This document shows positions 10,482 to 21,800 of a stretch of 64,000 bases of DNA, in pieces (positions within the stretch are counted from its first letter, which is position 1; the number at the start of each line of letters is the position of its first letter). The DNA lies in assembly GCF_018812025.1 (NCBI RefSeq), contig NC_063045.1:13637112-13701111 (forward strand), read 5' to 3'. Both the position numbers and the translations under genes were made by a program. This DNA is from Megalobrama amblycephala. Taxonomy: Eukaryota; Chordata; Actinopteri; Cypriniformes; Xenocyprididae. Below the pieces are notes generated by a model. That model worked only from the letters and a program-made list of their open reading frames with translations, ran no database searches and was not told where the DNA came from.

Positions 10482-11866
10482 AGTACATTAGTAAACAGTG
10501 ATCAGATTATATGCAGTCATTTAAAACAATTCTACTGTAGGAGTGGAATTTGGGGACCAATATTACAGTTTAAAAACTGGGATTAAAAGTGTAATAGAAA
10601 GAACACAACAGCCATGTGCAGTGTTAATGATAAATCTTTTGTCATGTGTTGCATTTTCTAACATAAAGGGAAAAAAGTGGACTCTTCTTAAGGTTTATAG
10701 ACAAACTAGTTCTTCTCATTGGACTGTGCGATTTACACTTTTCTCTTTAACATTGTTTTTTTAACATTTTTATCATAATGATTAAACTATAAAGCAGTAT
10801 AGTTTCAAAAATGAAAATTCTCATTGTTTACTTACTCTGATGCCATTCAGGTGCACATGACTTTCTTTTTCAGAACACAAATGCATTTTTTTAATCTGCA
10901 GGAAATTTAAGATCTGTATGCATATATAATGCAAGAAAATGGGTTCCAATAAGTAAAACATCCTCACCTTTAAACTAGTGCATCTGAACAGGGCTCTGAT
11001 GCTGTTTGAAATTCGGTTTTAAACTCCCATGTGAAGTTCATTCTTCTATTGCAATCAAAGCATCACTTTCTTTTCACATGAACATGGTAACATATTTGTT
11101 ACACAGCTTCTTAATGAATTGAGTGCAAACAGGACGAGCTTTTAAAGCTTTATTTATTTTGTTTGTTTTGTTATACACCTATTGTTTTGCTATAAGACAT
11201 TATTTGATTTCTTTCCAAATGATTGCAGTCTTTTATTTTCATGGTATGCATCTACAGATTTCAAATTTCTTTCTAAACATATCTGTGTTCTGCTGAAGTT
11301 GTGCATCAGGGTAAATGATGCATCAGTTGTGCATCAGGGTAAATGAATAATGAGAATTTAATTGAACAAATGAACATTTTTTTTAAAGGATTCGTGTTAA
11401 AGCAAGTGCTATTTTCCTTTTGCTTAACTTCCTATTTATAAGCTATTTATGATGGAATTCAGTTTGGGTCAGTTTCAGCCAATTTGTCAATGCCTTTTTT
11501 TTTGTGCCTGTGCTTTAATAAATAGAAAATTATGTACCATAATTTATTTTCTTCTTTATTTTTTCTCCATCTACTGAATAATAGTTTGATATGTCTGTGT
11601 AGCCTACATTTTATATATGCCACTAAAGACGTTAATTATGTATTGTTTATGTAATGTTTTATTTTTTATATTGTAGAATTATAGCTGTAACCATTGCTGC
11701 AAATGTAAAATGGTATTGAAATGGTAGAATTACAGTAAATTGTTGTGTTCTTTCTTTTAAAATTTTATCCCAATTTTAAAACTGTAATATTGGTCTCCAA
11801 ATTCCACTCCTACATTAGAATAGTTTTAATGACTGCATATAATCTGATCAATGTTTATTAATGTAC
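10482..11866. mobile_element. 1.38-kb element with ~97-bp terminal inverted repeats
   Basis: Left AGTACATTAGTAAACAGTGA (10482 on) pairs with right TCAATGTTTATTAATGTACC (to about 11866). The pairing continues for about 97 bases through ATCAGATTATATGCAGTC and GGAGTGGAATTTGG. The A/T-rich interior has no coding region I recognise. It abuts the next element with no gap. Confidence 0.8.
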
Positions 11867-12798
11867 CATGGGCGTCGGAACCATTGTATGTGGGTGGGAC
11901 AAGACCCACCCACTTTTTTAAGACCAATGATATTGGACCCACTCACTTTTACCGTCTCTAATTCAGCATTTGTCTAATCCCCCTAAGGTGATGCTACTCC
12001 ACAAACCACCAACAGAGCATTAAAAAATACCAAAAATAAAAATATTTTTTAAAACATCGCCAAGTAAAACGCTGTGTTTATAAAGAAATGTCTCTTTACG
12101 ACCACAACAAACGGGACACTTTTCAGACGCGCATTCCGACTTCGCCTCAGCGCCAGGCGCAAGTCAAACGAGCGCGGAAAAGGTGCAGGTGACGACGAGT
12201 GAGCTTCACTTGAACAACAGTGAACTGCGGTCAGATGAGATGTTGTCAGGCTATGTCGGTAAAACTCAGAAAAAATAACACGACTGTCCAATCAGTCATT
12301 ATACTGTGCTCGTGGCGCGCACTCAAGAATTGCATGCGCAAATGCGCCGGCGCGCGATGCATAATTACTTTATTATAGCTAAAATAAAGCGCAATAGAAA
12401 CTACGAGCAATGACCGTCGTTTGAAAATGAAATTATCAAACATGCGATTAAAGCTGCCTCAAAACTGCGTGCATGTATGTATTTGTTGACATGGTTTTAA
12501 AGCTATTGTTATCCAATTTGTTGGCCTTAAAATGTCTTAAAATGCATATATGTACACCAAGGAAATCAAAATTTTCTCGGGGGAGCATGCCCCCGAACCC
12601 CCCTAGCATAACACATTTTCTGACCTCGGTAAATATAAAACCCTGCGTACGGCCCTGCTTATTTTCTATCTAACGAAATCAAAGGTAATTGTGTGTTTCT
12701 CCAGTTGTGCGCGATTGAATGTAAAGGTTTGTGTCTCGTTGTTCTATTAAAAAAAAATCAATAACTACCGATTGATTGCCATTTTATCTATCTATCTA

Positions 12799-12876
<78 letters not shown>

Positions 12877-12923
12877 TTGGAGGGAGGACCCACCTACATT
12901 TTTTTTTGCTTCCGACGCCCATG
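11867..12923. mobile_element. CATGGGCGTCGG-ended MITE
   Basis: Inverted ends: CATGGGCGTCGGAA (11867-11880) and TTCCGACGCCCATG (to 12923), followed inward by GTGGGTGG and its complement CCACC. It contains the (TA)n run at 12801-12873. No protein domain is evident. Confidence 0.75.
12801..12873. repeat. (TA)n microsatellite
   Basis: About 36 uninterrupted TA units. Confidence 0.95.
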
Positions 12924-13221
12924 TGAAAATAACAGCGTTTCGACGACATGGCGACAAACACACTCTACAAACGCAACTCTTGTGTATTCCTGTGGGCGGA
13001 GGTTAGTCAAAAAACTGTTTTAGTGACGTCATTAAAGAAGGCATTAGAGGGATGTAGTCCAAACTGGCCGTTCGATGTAGGCGACGTCTGTTAAATAAAA
13101 TATCTCGCTTGGCATTGAACTTTGAGCTTTAAAATTTTACAGATTTTATTTATACTCTAACAACAACATTACACACTAACTAAAGTTTGAAACATGGGTT
13201 CACGAAGAACGGGACCTTTAA
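12924..13221 (-). mobile_element. Truncated copy of TTAA MITE family B
   Basis: Reverse complement of 28621-28919. It ends at the family terminus GAACGGGACCTTTAA (to 13221) and stops abruptly at 12924 against the CATGGGCGTCGG element. About 300 of 680 bases remain. Confidence 0.85.
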
Positions 13222-13896
13222 TAACTCTTTCAATGGCTCTGCTCCATCGTAGTTCTGTCTGGTGACGCGGTGCGCAATGACAGTTGGGAGATTTTACCTC
13301 TCTACTTCCTGTGAAGTGATGTATCGATGTTCCCTTATTCCCTGTGCCGTTCGCAGTGCCCTTCAAACGGAGCATGTTCGCTCCCTTCGGAATGGAATCT
13401 CACTTAAGACGGCGAAATACCCTGTGAAGTCCACTTCGCAGTCCACTTACGGTCGAATGGAACGCACCTAAAAATGAGCGCAAAAGACCGCGCGAAGCAG
13501 TTTCCCGGTGTGTTGCAAATTATTTTGCACTCCGTGCAACTGCGTGTTGGACCACAGACGGAAGTTTGAGCCATATGTTAATTAAGGTCTGAAATAAAAC
13601 AGAATGAGAACTTAAATATTCTGAGATTTAGTATGCTTGCTTATCAGAGGAAGTAATAAGAAATGACTCTTTACATTAAGGTAGTAGCCTAGTGAGAACA
13701 GGGTGTTGGGGGAATCACCTTTTTTTTCTCTTTTTCATCAAACCGCAGTTTTTGCAAGTTCCCGCAATTTCATCGCATAAAATTGCAAAAATATCCCGCA
13801 TATTCCATCGCATTTTTTAAGAAAACGTGCCGCAAAATCAAGGATTTTTGCCCGCAACAATCACAAAAAAAAATCCGCGTTTTTCTGGAGGGACTG

Positions 13897-14280
13897 TTAT
13901 TTACCCCGAATGAAGAGAAGTGAAATATGACAACATGCCCCATAGGTTGGGCACATTGTAACATGTGATGGGGCACATTGTAACATGACCATGACTTAAT
14001 AAAAAAAAAAAAACATGACAAACTAAAATATTTTGTCAATAAAAGACAAGTAATTATTTAAGTAATAAGTAATTATAAGTAAGTAATTATTTTTTTCATA
14101 TAAAATAATAGCATTTTTTAGAAATTCAAATTTAAATAATTTTGTAGTTTGACAATGAACACTGCAAAATACAGCAAAGGTCAAAACAATACATGCAAAG
14201 AGATGAAGAAATATAATCAGACATTCAGAAAAACACAGAGCTGAACAAAAACACTCGTCTCCCTCCACTCACAGCTCTCA
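13897..14280. other. Non-genic; GGGCACATTGTAACATG repeated twice
   Basis: Between the two large elements. It holds two close copies of GGGCACATTGTAACATG (about 13949-13988) and A/T-rich sequence. No gene is seen. Confidence 0.5.
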
Positions 14281-14967
14281 CCCAGCAAGCAATAGCCGTC
14301 ATTTCACCGTCTCGGTTAACTATAGACCCGATATAGTCCGGCTATGTGTAACCCACTTTTAGCCAAAATAATCTTTCATTTGGTTACATGTCGTTTTTGC
14401 CAAAATAACTTGCGAGTTGTATGTTATTGCATCATGTAAGTGAAGTTAACAGTGATTACAAGGTGTTTGGTTTCACATCTATGACATGTTATATTGTGTA
14501 GGCTGTGCGTAGCCACGATTTAGCTCATAGTCAGACCGGCTATTTGTAGCCCACCTATAGTCAATCCTGATTTATTGTAGTTTTTGGACAGGAAGTGCTT
14601 GAGATGGTTGATATCTCATCATGTTCGCAATGTCAATGATTTCTACAAGATTTAAGTGGCATTTCATGACATGGTCTATATGTAGTCACGATTTAGCTCT
14701 GAATTGGATAGGCTATGTGTAGTCTGCTTTTAGTCCACCCAGCGAAATCGAGGCAATTTATAGTCTAGTTTTTACGGCTTGGCTATAGCCCTGATTCAGA
14801 CCAGAGTGTAACCAAAATAGTGTTAAGTCATTTTCGACCACAAAGCTTGTGGGGTTCTTGATATACTTGCATTTATACATTTATATGCAAGTATAATATA
14901 CATTTATATGCAAGTATATATTTGAAACAGCATATTTTTGCTGTCACACAATCCTACATTCTACGAT

Positions 14968-15005
<38 letters not shown>

Positions 15006-16419
15006 GGTATAGCCAAGCCATATATTAATTATAATTATATACAACACACATATATGACTGTATTTAATTTTAAGTTAAATAAAAATTTACAATTCTCAAC
15101 CGCTAGATGGCAACTGTGGCTCTACTGAGACATGACCACTGGCAACGCGAGACTTGAACGTTGACTCTCGATCACTGTTGCCAGATCTCGCGATAAACAT
15201 TTCCGCATTTTACAACTGTTGGAGACGGAGAGCAAGCAACAGCAAATGTTAAAGCAAATTCTTTCCTGCTTTTGGTCTTGTAAGTATCTGTGTTTTTCAT
15301 TTTGACATGTGTTTATTATTTATGTACATTATGTGTAGGAACCGTGACATTTTAGCGGGTAACAGTGCAGACTCAGAGTAAAACGTGGTTAGATTAACAT
15401 AAACGCACATGTACTGTAGTGTTTCCTTGTGCCCTAAAACTCTGTAATTATCTAAATACAAGGGGGTAAACATGAAACCTCTGCACCCTACTATTATTTG
15501 TTATGGAAGCCTTGTATATCTTTTAATCTTTTGATCATTATGAAATAAAAATATGAGTTTTTGATTTGGCAAGGCAAGTTTATTTTGTATAGCACATTTC
15601 AACAACAATGTTCAAGGTAATTCAGAGTGCTTTTCATAAAACATGGAATTTATGGAACTGAAAATTAATCAGGTTGTTTTATAAACCAAAAAAATATTTT
15701 TAACATTTTTTATTTAACTTTTTTTTTTTTTTGTCAATGTTATATATTTTATTGTTACACGTTGTAATTTTCTTTTAATGTTTATTTGTATTGTATTTGT
15801 AATTTTTTTTTTTTTTTATCATTGTGCATTATCTTGAGTTCTTTTTCTAAATAAAACCTTTTATATTTAATTTGTTTGGATGGATTGTCATTTATGAGAA
15901 CCTGTTAGGCCTATATTTAAGTGAAAAGAATCCTTTAGCCATTATTTAGTTGTCTATTGCATGTATAGATGTAATCATTCATTAGTAGTGTAATTGATGA
16001 CTAGTCTATTTTTAGGTTATAGATAGACGTCTATTAGATTTTCACTGACAGCCCCAATTTTGCCTTATTTTAGCCTAGACCCGTATTAACCGTCTTTTAA
16101 ACATAAATATGTAGTTGTCTAATAGTCGTCTAATTGATGACTAGTCTACTCTTGGGTTATGGTTAGACGTCTGTTAGATTTTCACTGACAGCCCAAATTC
16201 AGCCTTATTTTAGCCTAGATCCATATTCACCGTCTATTAGACATATATATGTAGTCGTCTAATAGTCGTCTAATTGATGACTAGTCTATTTTTGGGTTAT
16301 GGTTAGACGTCTATTAGATTTTCACTGACAGCCCAAATTTTGCCTGGTTTTAGCCTAGACGGCCGGGCTATGTTTTGACGGCTATTAGACGTCTAATAGA
16401 CATAAAATTGCTTGCTGGG
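14281..16419. mobile_element. 2.1-kb element ended by CCCAGCAAGCAAT, with internal TAGAC-rich repeats
   Basis: The left end CCCAGCAAGCAAT (14281) and right end ATTGCTTGCTGGG (to 16419) are exact inverted repeats. Just inside both ends lie ATAGCCGTC / GACGGCTAT. The left third is full of GGCTATGTGTAG-type repeats, and the right end holds a 140-bp tandem array. In the middle are a TA run (about 14971-15002) and a stretch near 15570-15650 that reads like the fish repeat around AAGGCAAGTTTATTTTGTATAGCAC. I recognise no transposase. Confidence 0.7.
15991..16365. repeat. 140-bp tandem repeat, about 2.7 copies
   Basis: TAATTGATGACTAGTCTA recurs at 15991, 16131 and 16271, a period of exactly 140. 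Each copy holds GACGTCTRTTAGATTTTCACTGACAGC. The copies differ by a few substitutions. Short TAGACG/CGTCTA complements occur throughout. Confidence 0.9.
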
Positions 16420-18780
16420 CACAGAGCACGAGACAAAAAGGCGAGCCAGTACAAATGCTGAACATTCCTTGAAATAATATTTTCTGGATGTTCAGGTTCT
16501 TCCTCTCAGTCTTTATTCACCTTTTTGTCCATGGTTTCTCAACAGAAATTCATAAAAGTTGATTATGCCAGTTGTATCGTAACTGTATAGAATAGCGGGG
16601 CACATTGTAACGCAGTGTTACAACGAACCCTATCTGCGCAACTGGAATTTAAACCTGGTTAATGTCTTCTGCTAGTTAGTGTTAGCACTAAAGAACTATC
16701 TAAACTGTTTTTGAACAGATAGGAGATTAAAATAATATCAGATTTGTCTCATTTTTAATAAACACAAAAAATACAGATGAAAAATTAGCTTAAGTAATAC
16801 ATTTATTTTTGCTATTGTTAAATAAATGTTCAGTGATATCTTCCAAAATACGGCAAGTTTCTTCATGTTAGCGTGTGTGGAAGTATTTAAACCATGTGTG
16901 TTACAACTAAACAACAGGGCACAAACTAGTTTTGCTCCCCTATATGTTTGTGAAACATTTAAAGTCAAAACCATAGACATAACAGTTCCTAACAGCATCT
17001 ACTTGCAGTTCATACTAAAGATATTTGGAGGGATTCAGGTCTGGACTTTGTGCAGGTCTATCAAAAAAAAAATAATTCTTGACTCCAGACTCGGTAACCA
17101 TTTCTATATAAACCTTGATTTGTGGATTGACAGAGAAGGAAACAAGATTTGTCTTCTCTGGAATTAAGGGGCCTGGGCAAAACCATTAAAAAGGGTGTGC
17201 ATAGACATGGCCAAGCATTTAATGTGTTTATGCAGATTCAAAACCTAAAGGCCCGTTCACACCAAGAACGGAGTATAAAAAGTATATATATATTAAAAAA
17301 AGACTATAAAAAGGTTTTCATCTTACTGACAGTCTGTCTCATCAGCCAGTGAGCAACAGCCAGACCAGAAATCACTTGTGAAAATCACTAGGAAACACTT
17401 CTTTTCATCAGTTCTTGTTAAGTTTTTTGCTCAAGAATGTTTTACTTAATGCATTTTTTTCATACTCTTTGTATGAATGCATTTTTGCATTATGAATACA
17501 GTTTGTTTTAATCTTAATCTTTTTTTAATGCTATTTTTTTTTTTTTTTTTTAAGTTCAGTAACAAGTAGGACAACCACTAAAGGACTGGTAAGACATAGC
17601 TAGATAATAAACTGCACTTGAAAATACTCAGTAAAACTACAAATATTTTCTTAAAGATAGGCCTAAATAAAAATCTTACGATGCAAGTTGTAAATTGTGG
17701 CCCTTTGCATTTTATGTGCATTTTTATCTGCACAAGCTATTCACTCGAAACAGCATGCTGAGGACATCTGCTGGTAAAAGCCGTGTACAGGGTCAACTAT
17801 TTTCACAGCTGAAACACTAACTTCTCCTCCCACATAGATAGGCTACATAAGGTGAACTCTTTCGTTTCCTTGTTGAGATCACTGAAGTGGCGCTCAGTGC
17901 AGAAACGACGTCCAGCTCCACCTCTGACTACCTAATGGGTGGGGCTACGTTTAGCGATAGGGTTATGGGTAGGGTTAGGGTGTGGTTGGACCGTCTAGCT
18001 CCACCCATTTCATCCAGCGAGGGGGAGCAGGACTTCAAGCTCCACCCAAGGGAAAGCAAAACTTAATTTGAGAATTTTTATGGTCTTTCTTATTTTTATT
18101 TTTTTTTTTACAGTCTATGGGTCTATTCAGGAGAGCTATATGTAAAAAATATAATTCAGTGCTCAAGCAATAAAATAGATCTGCTTAATTGACATGTAAT
18201 TTTATAAACATTATTCAAAACATATATACATCGTGTGTAAATCAACGCTCTGTCTGCACCGCCTTTAAAATCCGACAGGTGGCGCTTTTGTGCAAATGAA
18301 CGAGTATTGAGCTTTCACAAAGTCCCTATCTATAATCTTTGGCTTTCAACTCCACCGTTACGAAGAAAATATCAATATGAACATGTATGGACAAATATAG
18401 GCTAAGTTATGTGCGCAAAAGTAGCTCTTTTGAACTCAAAAGGTCCTTTAATATGTCATTTAAGCCGTTTCGCCGTAGTGCCAAATAACAGTATTTTATG
18501 TAAACAATAAGATATTATTTGAAATGTATGCTAAACAGTCGTTTATATTTATTGGGTAGTATAATACTAAACACAGCAACACTAACTCTCGATCAGTCAG
18601 ATATGATATGGTCATTGTTGTAGCAGCGATACAGTAGCTGTCAGTGTATTTATGTTAACGCACTTTTTATACTCTTCCTGTTCTTCACTGCGTGCGTAAA
18701 AACGCGCAATAACTCGCTCATGACAGCCTGACCACGCCTGAAAACTTTGGGGCGGAGAGTCACAGTAATCTAAGTTGAAG
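16420..18780. other. Non-genic 2.4 kb upstream of the first calpain gene
   Basis: No exon is recognised. It holds a further GGGGCACATTGTAAC relic (16598), A/T-rich stretches, and a G/C-richer patch at 17890-18060 with GGGTAGGGTTAGGGT between two GCTCCACCCA-type stretches (a fish repeat). The last 120 bases (TGCGTGCGTAAAAACGCGCA at about 18690) rise in CpG and are the likely promoter region of the calpain gene. Confidence 0.5.
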
Positions 18781-18833
18781 GATCAAGACATTTTCACATT
18801 TCTCAGATTTGTTTGGCCCTTCAGAAGTGGAAA

Positions 18834-21800
18834 ATGTCAGGAGTCGCCTCTACCTTGGCCAAGAAGCGAGCGCAGGCTGCAGGGTTTGGAACTAACGCAA
18901 ATGCCACTAAATACCTCAACCAGGACTTTGAGGCGCTCAGGAGCCAGTGTCTCAGCAGAGGGACCCTGTTCTCAGACCCGTCTTTCCCAGCCGCACCCGA
19001 ATCCCTGGGCTTTAAAGAACTCGGACCCAGCTCGTACAAAACCAGAGGAGTAGTATGGAAAAGACCCGGGGTATGGTTTCACTATGGGAAGTTTTAATAT
19101 TGAGGGCATAGTTTGTGCACTGTTAATGGTTAAACGGGAAATCGTGCATTTTAAAATCCTTATTAGTTGTGTTTTAGTTGGGAAGTTATAATCCGTTTCA
19201 CTTCGAACGAGAGTTTTCATTCTTATTTAAGTCGCTTTCTGTCGTTATGTCTGCGCTGTTTTTAATGCATCAGACTGACGTCTTGCGTCTGCTGTTTTTA
19301 GGATCGCGTCATCAAGCGTTGCGTTTTAAAGCGGTACCAAAACAGTTGTCTCAACTGGAGAGCAGTGTGGGAATTACAGCTATGCTAACAAAAATATTTT
19401 CTAAGAACGTTTTGCTAATATCATATTAAGTTATGAAAACGTTATTTCTGTCCTGTTTTTTCTTGGTTATTCGAATGTTAAGGAAACATCCCATTTTATA
19501 CTTTTGCAAACATTTTTGAAACGTTACTTTTGAATGTTTTTGAACATTATTAATCAAGTGACATTTAAAAATGTTAGATGAAGGTCCATCTAAAATGTTT
19601 CAGAAAAACTTAAGCCTATATGTGCGATGTAGCCTACTGTTCCTCAAATCCAGCCCCGGAGGGCCACTGTCCTGCAGAGTTTAGCTCAGACCCTGATCAA
19701 ACACACCAATCTGCAATTTTTTGTAGTAACTCTGAAGATCTTAATTAGCTTGTTCAGGTGTGTTTGATTAGGGATGGAACTAAACTCTGCAGGACAGTGG
19801 CCCTCCAGGACCGGATTTGAGGTAGCCTATAAAAAACGTTTTAAAAACATTAATAAAGACTTTTATTTTAACGTTACTGGAAGCACAGTAATGCAGTACT
19901 TATATCTCATGACTTCTTATGGTCAGACCCAAATAATTCCCATAGTGCATTCTGTTCATTCATTCTCCATTCAGTCCCATTGTTCACATAGATGGTCAGA
20001 ATAATGCAGAACAGCTGTCATTTTAATCAGTATATGTATTTGATTTATTACCTTAGAATACAGAATACAATATGAAATGTAAATATATGCTTTTCTTCTC
20101 ACTTTAATTACATTATTACAATGTTTAATTAATGCAAAGGTAACTTAACTTGTCTTAACACTACATTATAATAATAATAATATTGATTGCATGCTGTGAT
20201 ACTGAATGTCAAACATGGTGTCGTTTGCAGGAGCTGTGCTCAAAACCACAATTCATCATCGGTGGAGCGACACGGACGGATATCTGTCAAGGAGCTTTGG
20301 GTAAAAGGAAAATTAATTTTGACATTCTGTGTGCTAATGCTCATGTTTGTCTAAATGTGAACCTTTTCATTATACAGTCTGTGTCTCCAGGTCAACAATA
20401 CAGACTGAGTCATATCTCTTCTCACTCTCCTTATCTTAATTCTTTAAACATAGGATACCTGGAAGTCAATATTGTGTGTGTGCTTAACATTTTAACAGCC
20501 TCAACCAGTAATTCAGCATAATGTGCACAAATGTAACACAATGCTGAAACTCATCACTTTTAAAAGTAACTTTCCCCAACACTGTTCACCATCACCTGAC
20601 TGGGACACTTATTTTTACTTTAGAGGTGCTTTTTTGTGATCTGGATCTGTATTAAATCACGCGTTGCACACCTGAATGTTAAATTTTTGACATGAATTGG
20701 CTGAAAAAAAAAACGACTAAAACTGGATTCCACTGAGGATACGTTTACATGACAATTATGTACTCTAAAAACTAAAAAGTTTTTCCTGTGTTTTTTCACG
20801 TACAGACAACCACATTGTCAAAACGATCCCCGTTCACACAGATCCGTGAAACGTCTAAAATCGCTGCATTATTCATGCCAGGCCAGTAGATGGCGATGTC
20901 ATTTTGTAAAGAAACTACACGCCTATAGACTAAACACATAATACGCATGCGCATGACGTCAACGTTTTCACAAATTTGTGTTTTTGTAGTTTACACAGAG
21001 ATGATAACGGTATTGTTTTCAAAAACTTGCACTTCGAATTTAGTTTTCAAAAGTTTCAGGTCCCCAAAATGCTGCTGTTGTGTAAATGAAGGGACAAAAG
21101 GCATGAAACATTTTTCTTGAAAGCGGTGTCACGTAAACGCCCCTTTCTTTACTAATTTTTTTGATTGTGTAATACGCAATACTTGGAAAATCCATTGAAG
21201 CCCGTTGATAATTCTGCAAAGCTTCAACAATGCACCTGGTTAATTGTGAACTTCACAAGCAAACACTCACACAGTGTAGTTCCCAGAATAAGGGCGGGTC
21301 GGTATTTGAAGGATGCTTTTAACCTAGAGCTAATACCATGTTATTATTGTTAACCAAGACTTGTTCATTGAAATAAAGATGAAATAAAATAATAAAAAAA
21401 CTAGATGGCAACTTAAAGGGAAAATAAAAAATGTTGACTTTGCATCTAATTGAAATAAAATAAAACAAAAATTAAAATAAAAATTTAATTAAAGCTAAAT
21501 AGAAATGACAAAAACTCAACAAAACAGCTAAAACTTAAACTAAAATTAAAACATAAACATAAAATGAAAATATAAAAATAGTAGTCAAATCTAAAATATT
21601 AATAAATACTATAACAGTATATAAATAATCCTAAAATAACACTGAAGGCTCATACTGTTTACATCTCTCTTGTCAACCTCACTTTCTTTTGCCTCATTCC
21701 CGACTGAATTACTGAGCCAAACACAAAATGCAAACCACCCGAAAGCAGAAACTAGCCAGAGGGATTTTGAACAGAACCGCTCTTGTCATTAAAGACTGCA

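Larger units (their letters stand above)
9042..13896. mobile_element. 4.85-kb inverted-repeat DNA element with nested insertions
   Basis: The left end CAGTCCCTCCAGAAAAACG (from 9042) is the reverse complement of the right end CGTTTTTCTGGAGGGACTG (to 13896). Each end is flanked by TTATTT (9036-9041 and 13897-13902), a 6-bp apparent target duplication. The subterminal regions on both sides are rich in GCATAA/TTATGCG and CCGCA motifs. No intact transposase is seen. The interior is largely other transposons (9309-10132, 10482-11866, 11867-12923, 12924-13221) plus a low-complexity CG-rich tract. The region 13222-13500 resembles yet another G/C-rich MITE. The superfamily is not clear to me; a CAG terminus hints at hAT, but the duplication is not 8 bp. 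Confidence 0.75.

Noticed and set aside
10179..10483. Arg/Ser-rich open frames on both strands
   Set aside because: They lie over a CG-rich repeat of CGAGAGAGACCGAG words; composition alone explains the long frames.
12772..13023. Ile-Tyr repeat frame
   Set aside because: Translation of a (TA)n microsatellite; the same holds at 14922-15128 and 36537-36756.
17940..17985. GGGTAGGGTTAGGGT, possible interstitial telomere
   Set aside because: Too short and irregular; it is part of a common fish repeat with ACCTCTGACTACC-like flanks.
18813..18833. Upstream TTG-initiated extension of the calpain-2-like protein
   Set aside because: Not an ATG, and the ATG at 18834 places Cys105, His262 and Asn286 at the calpain-2 positions.
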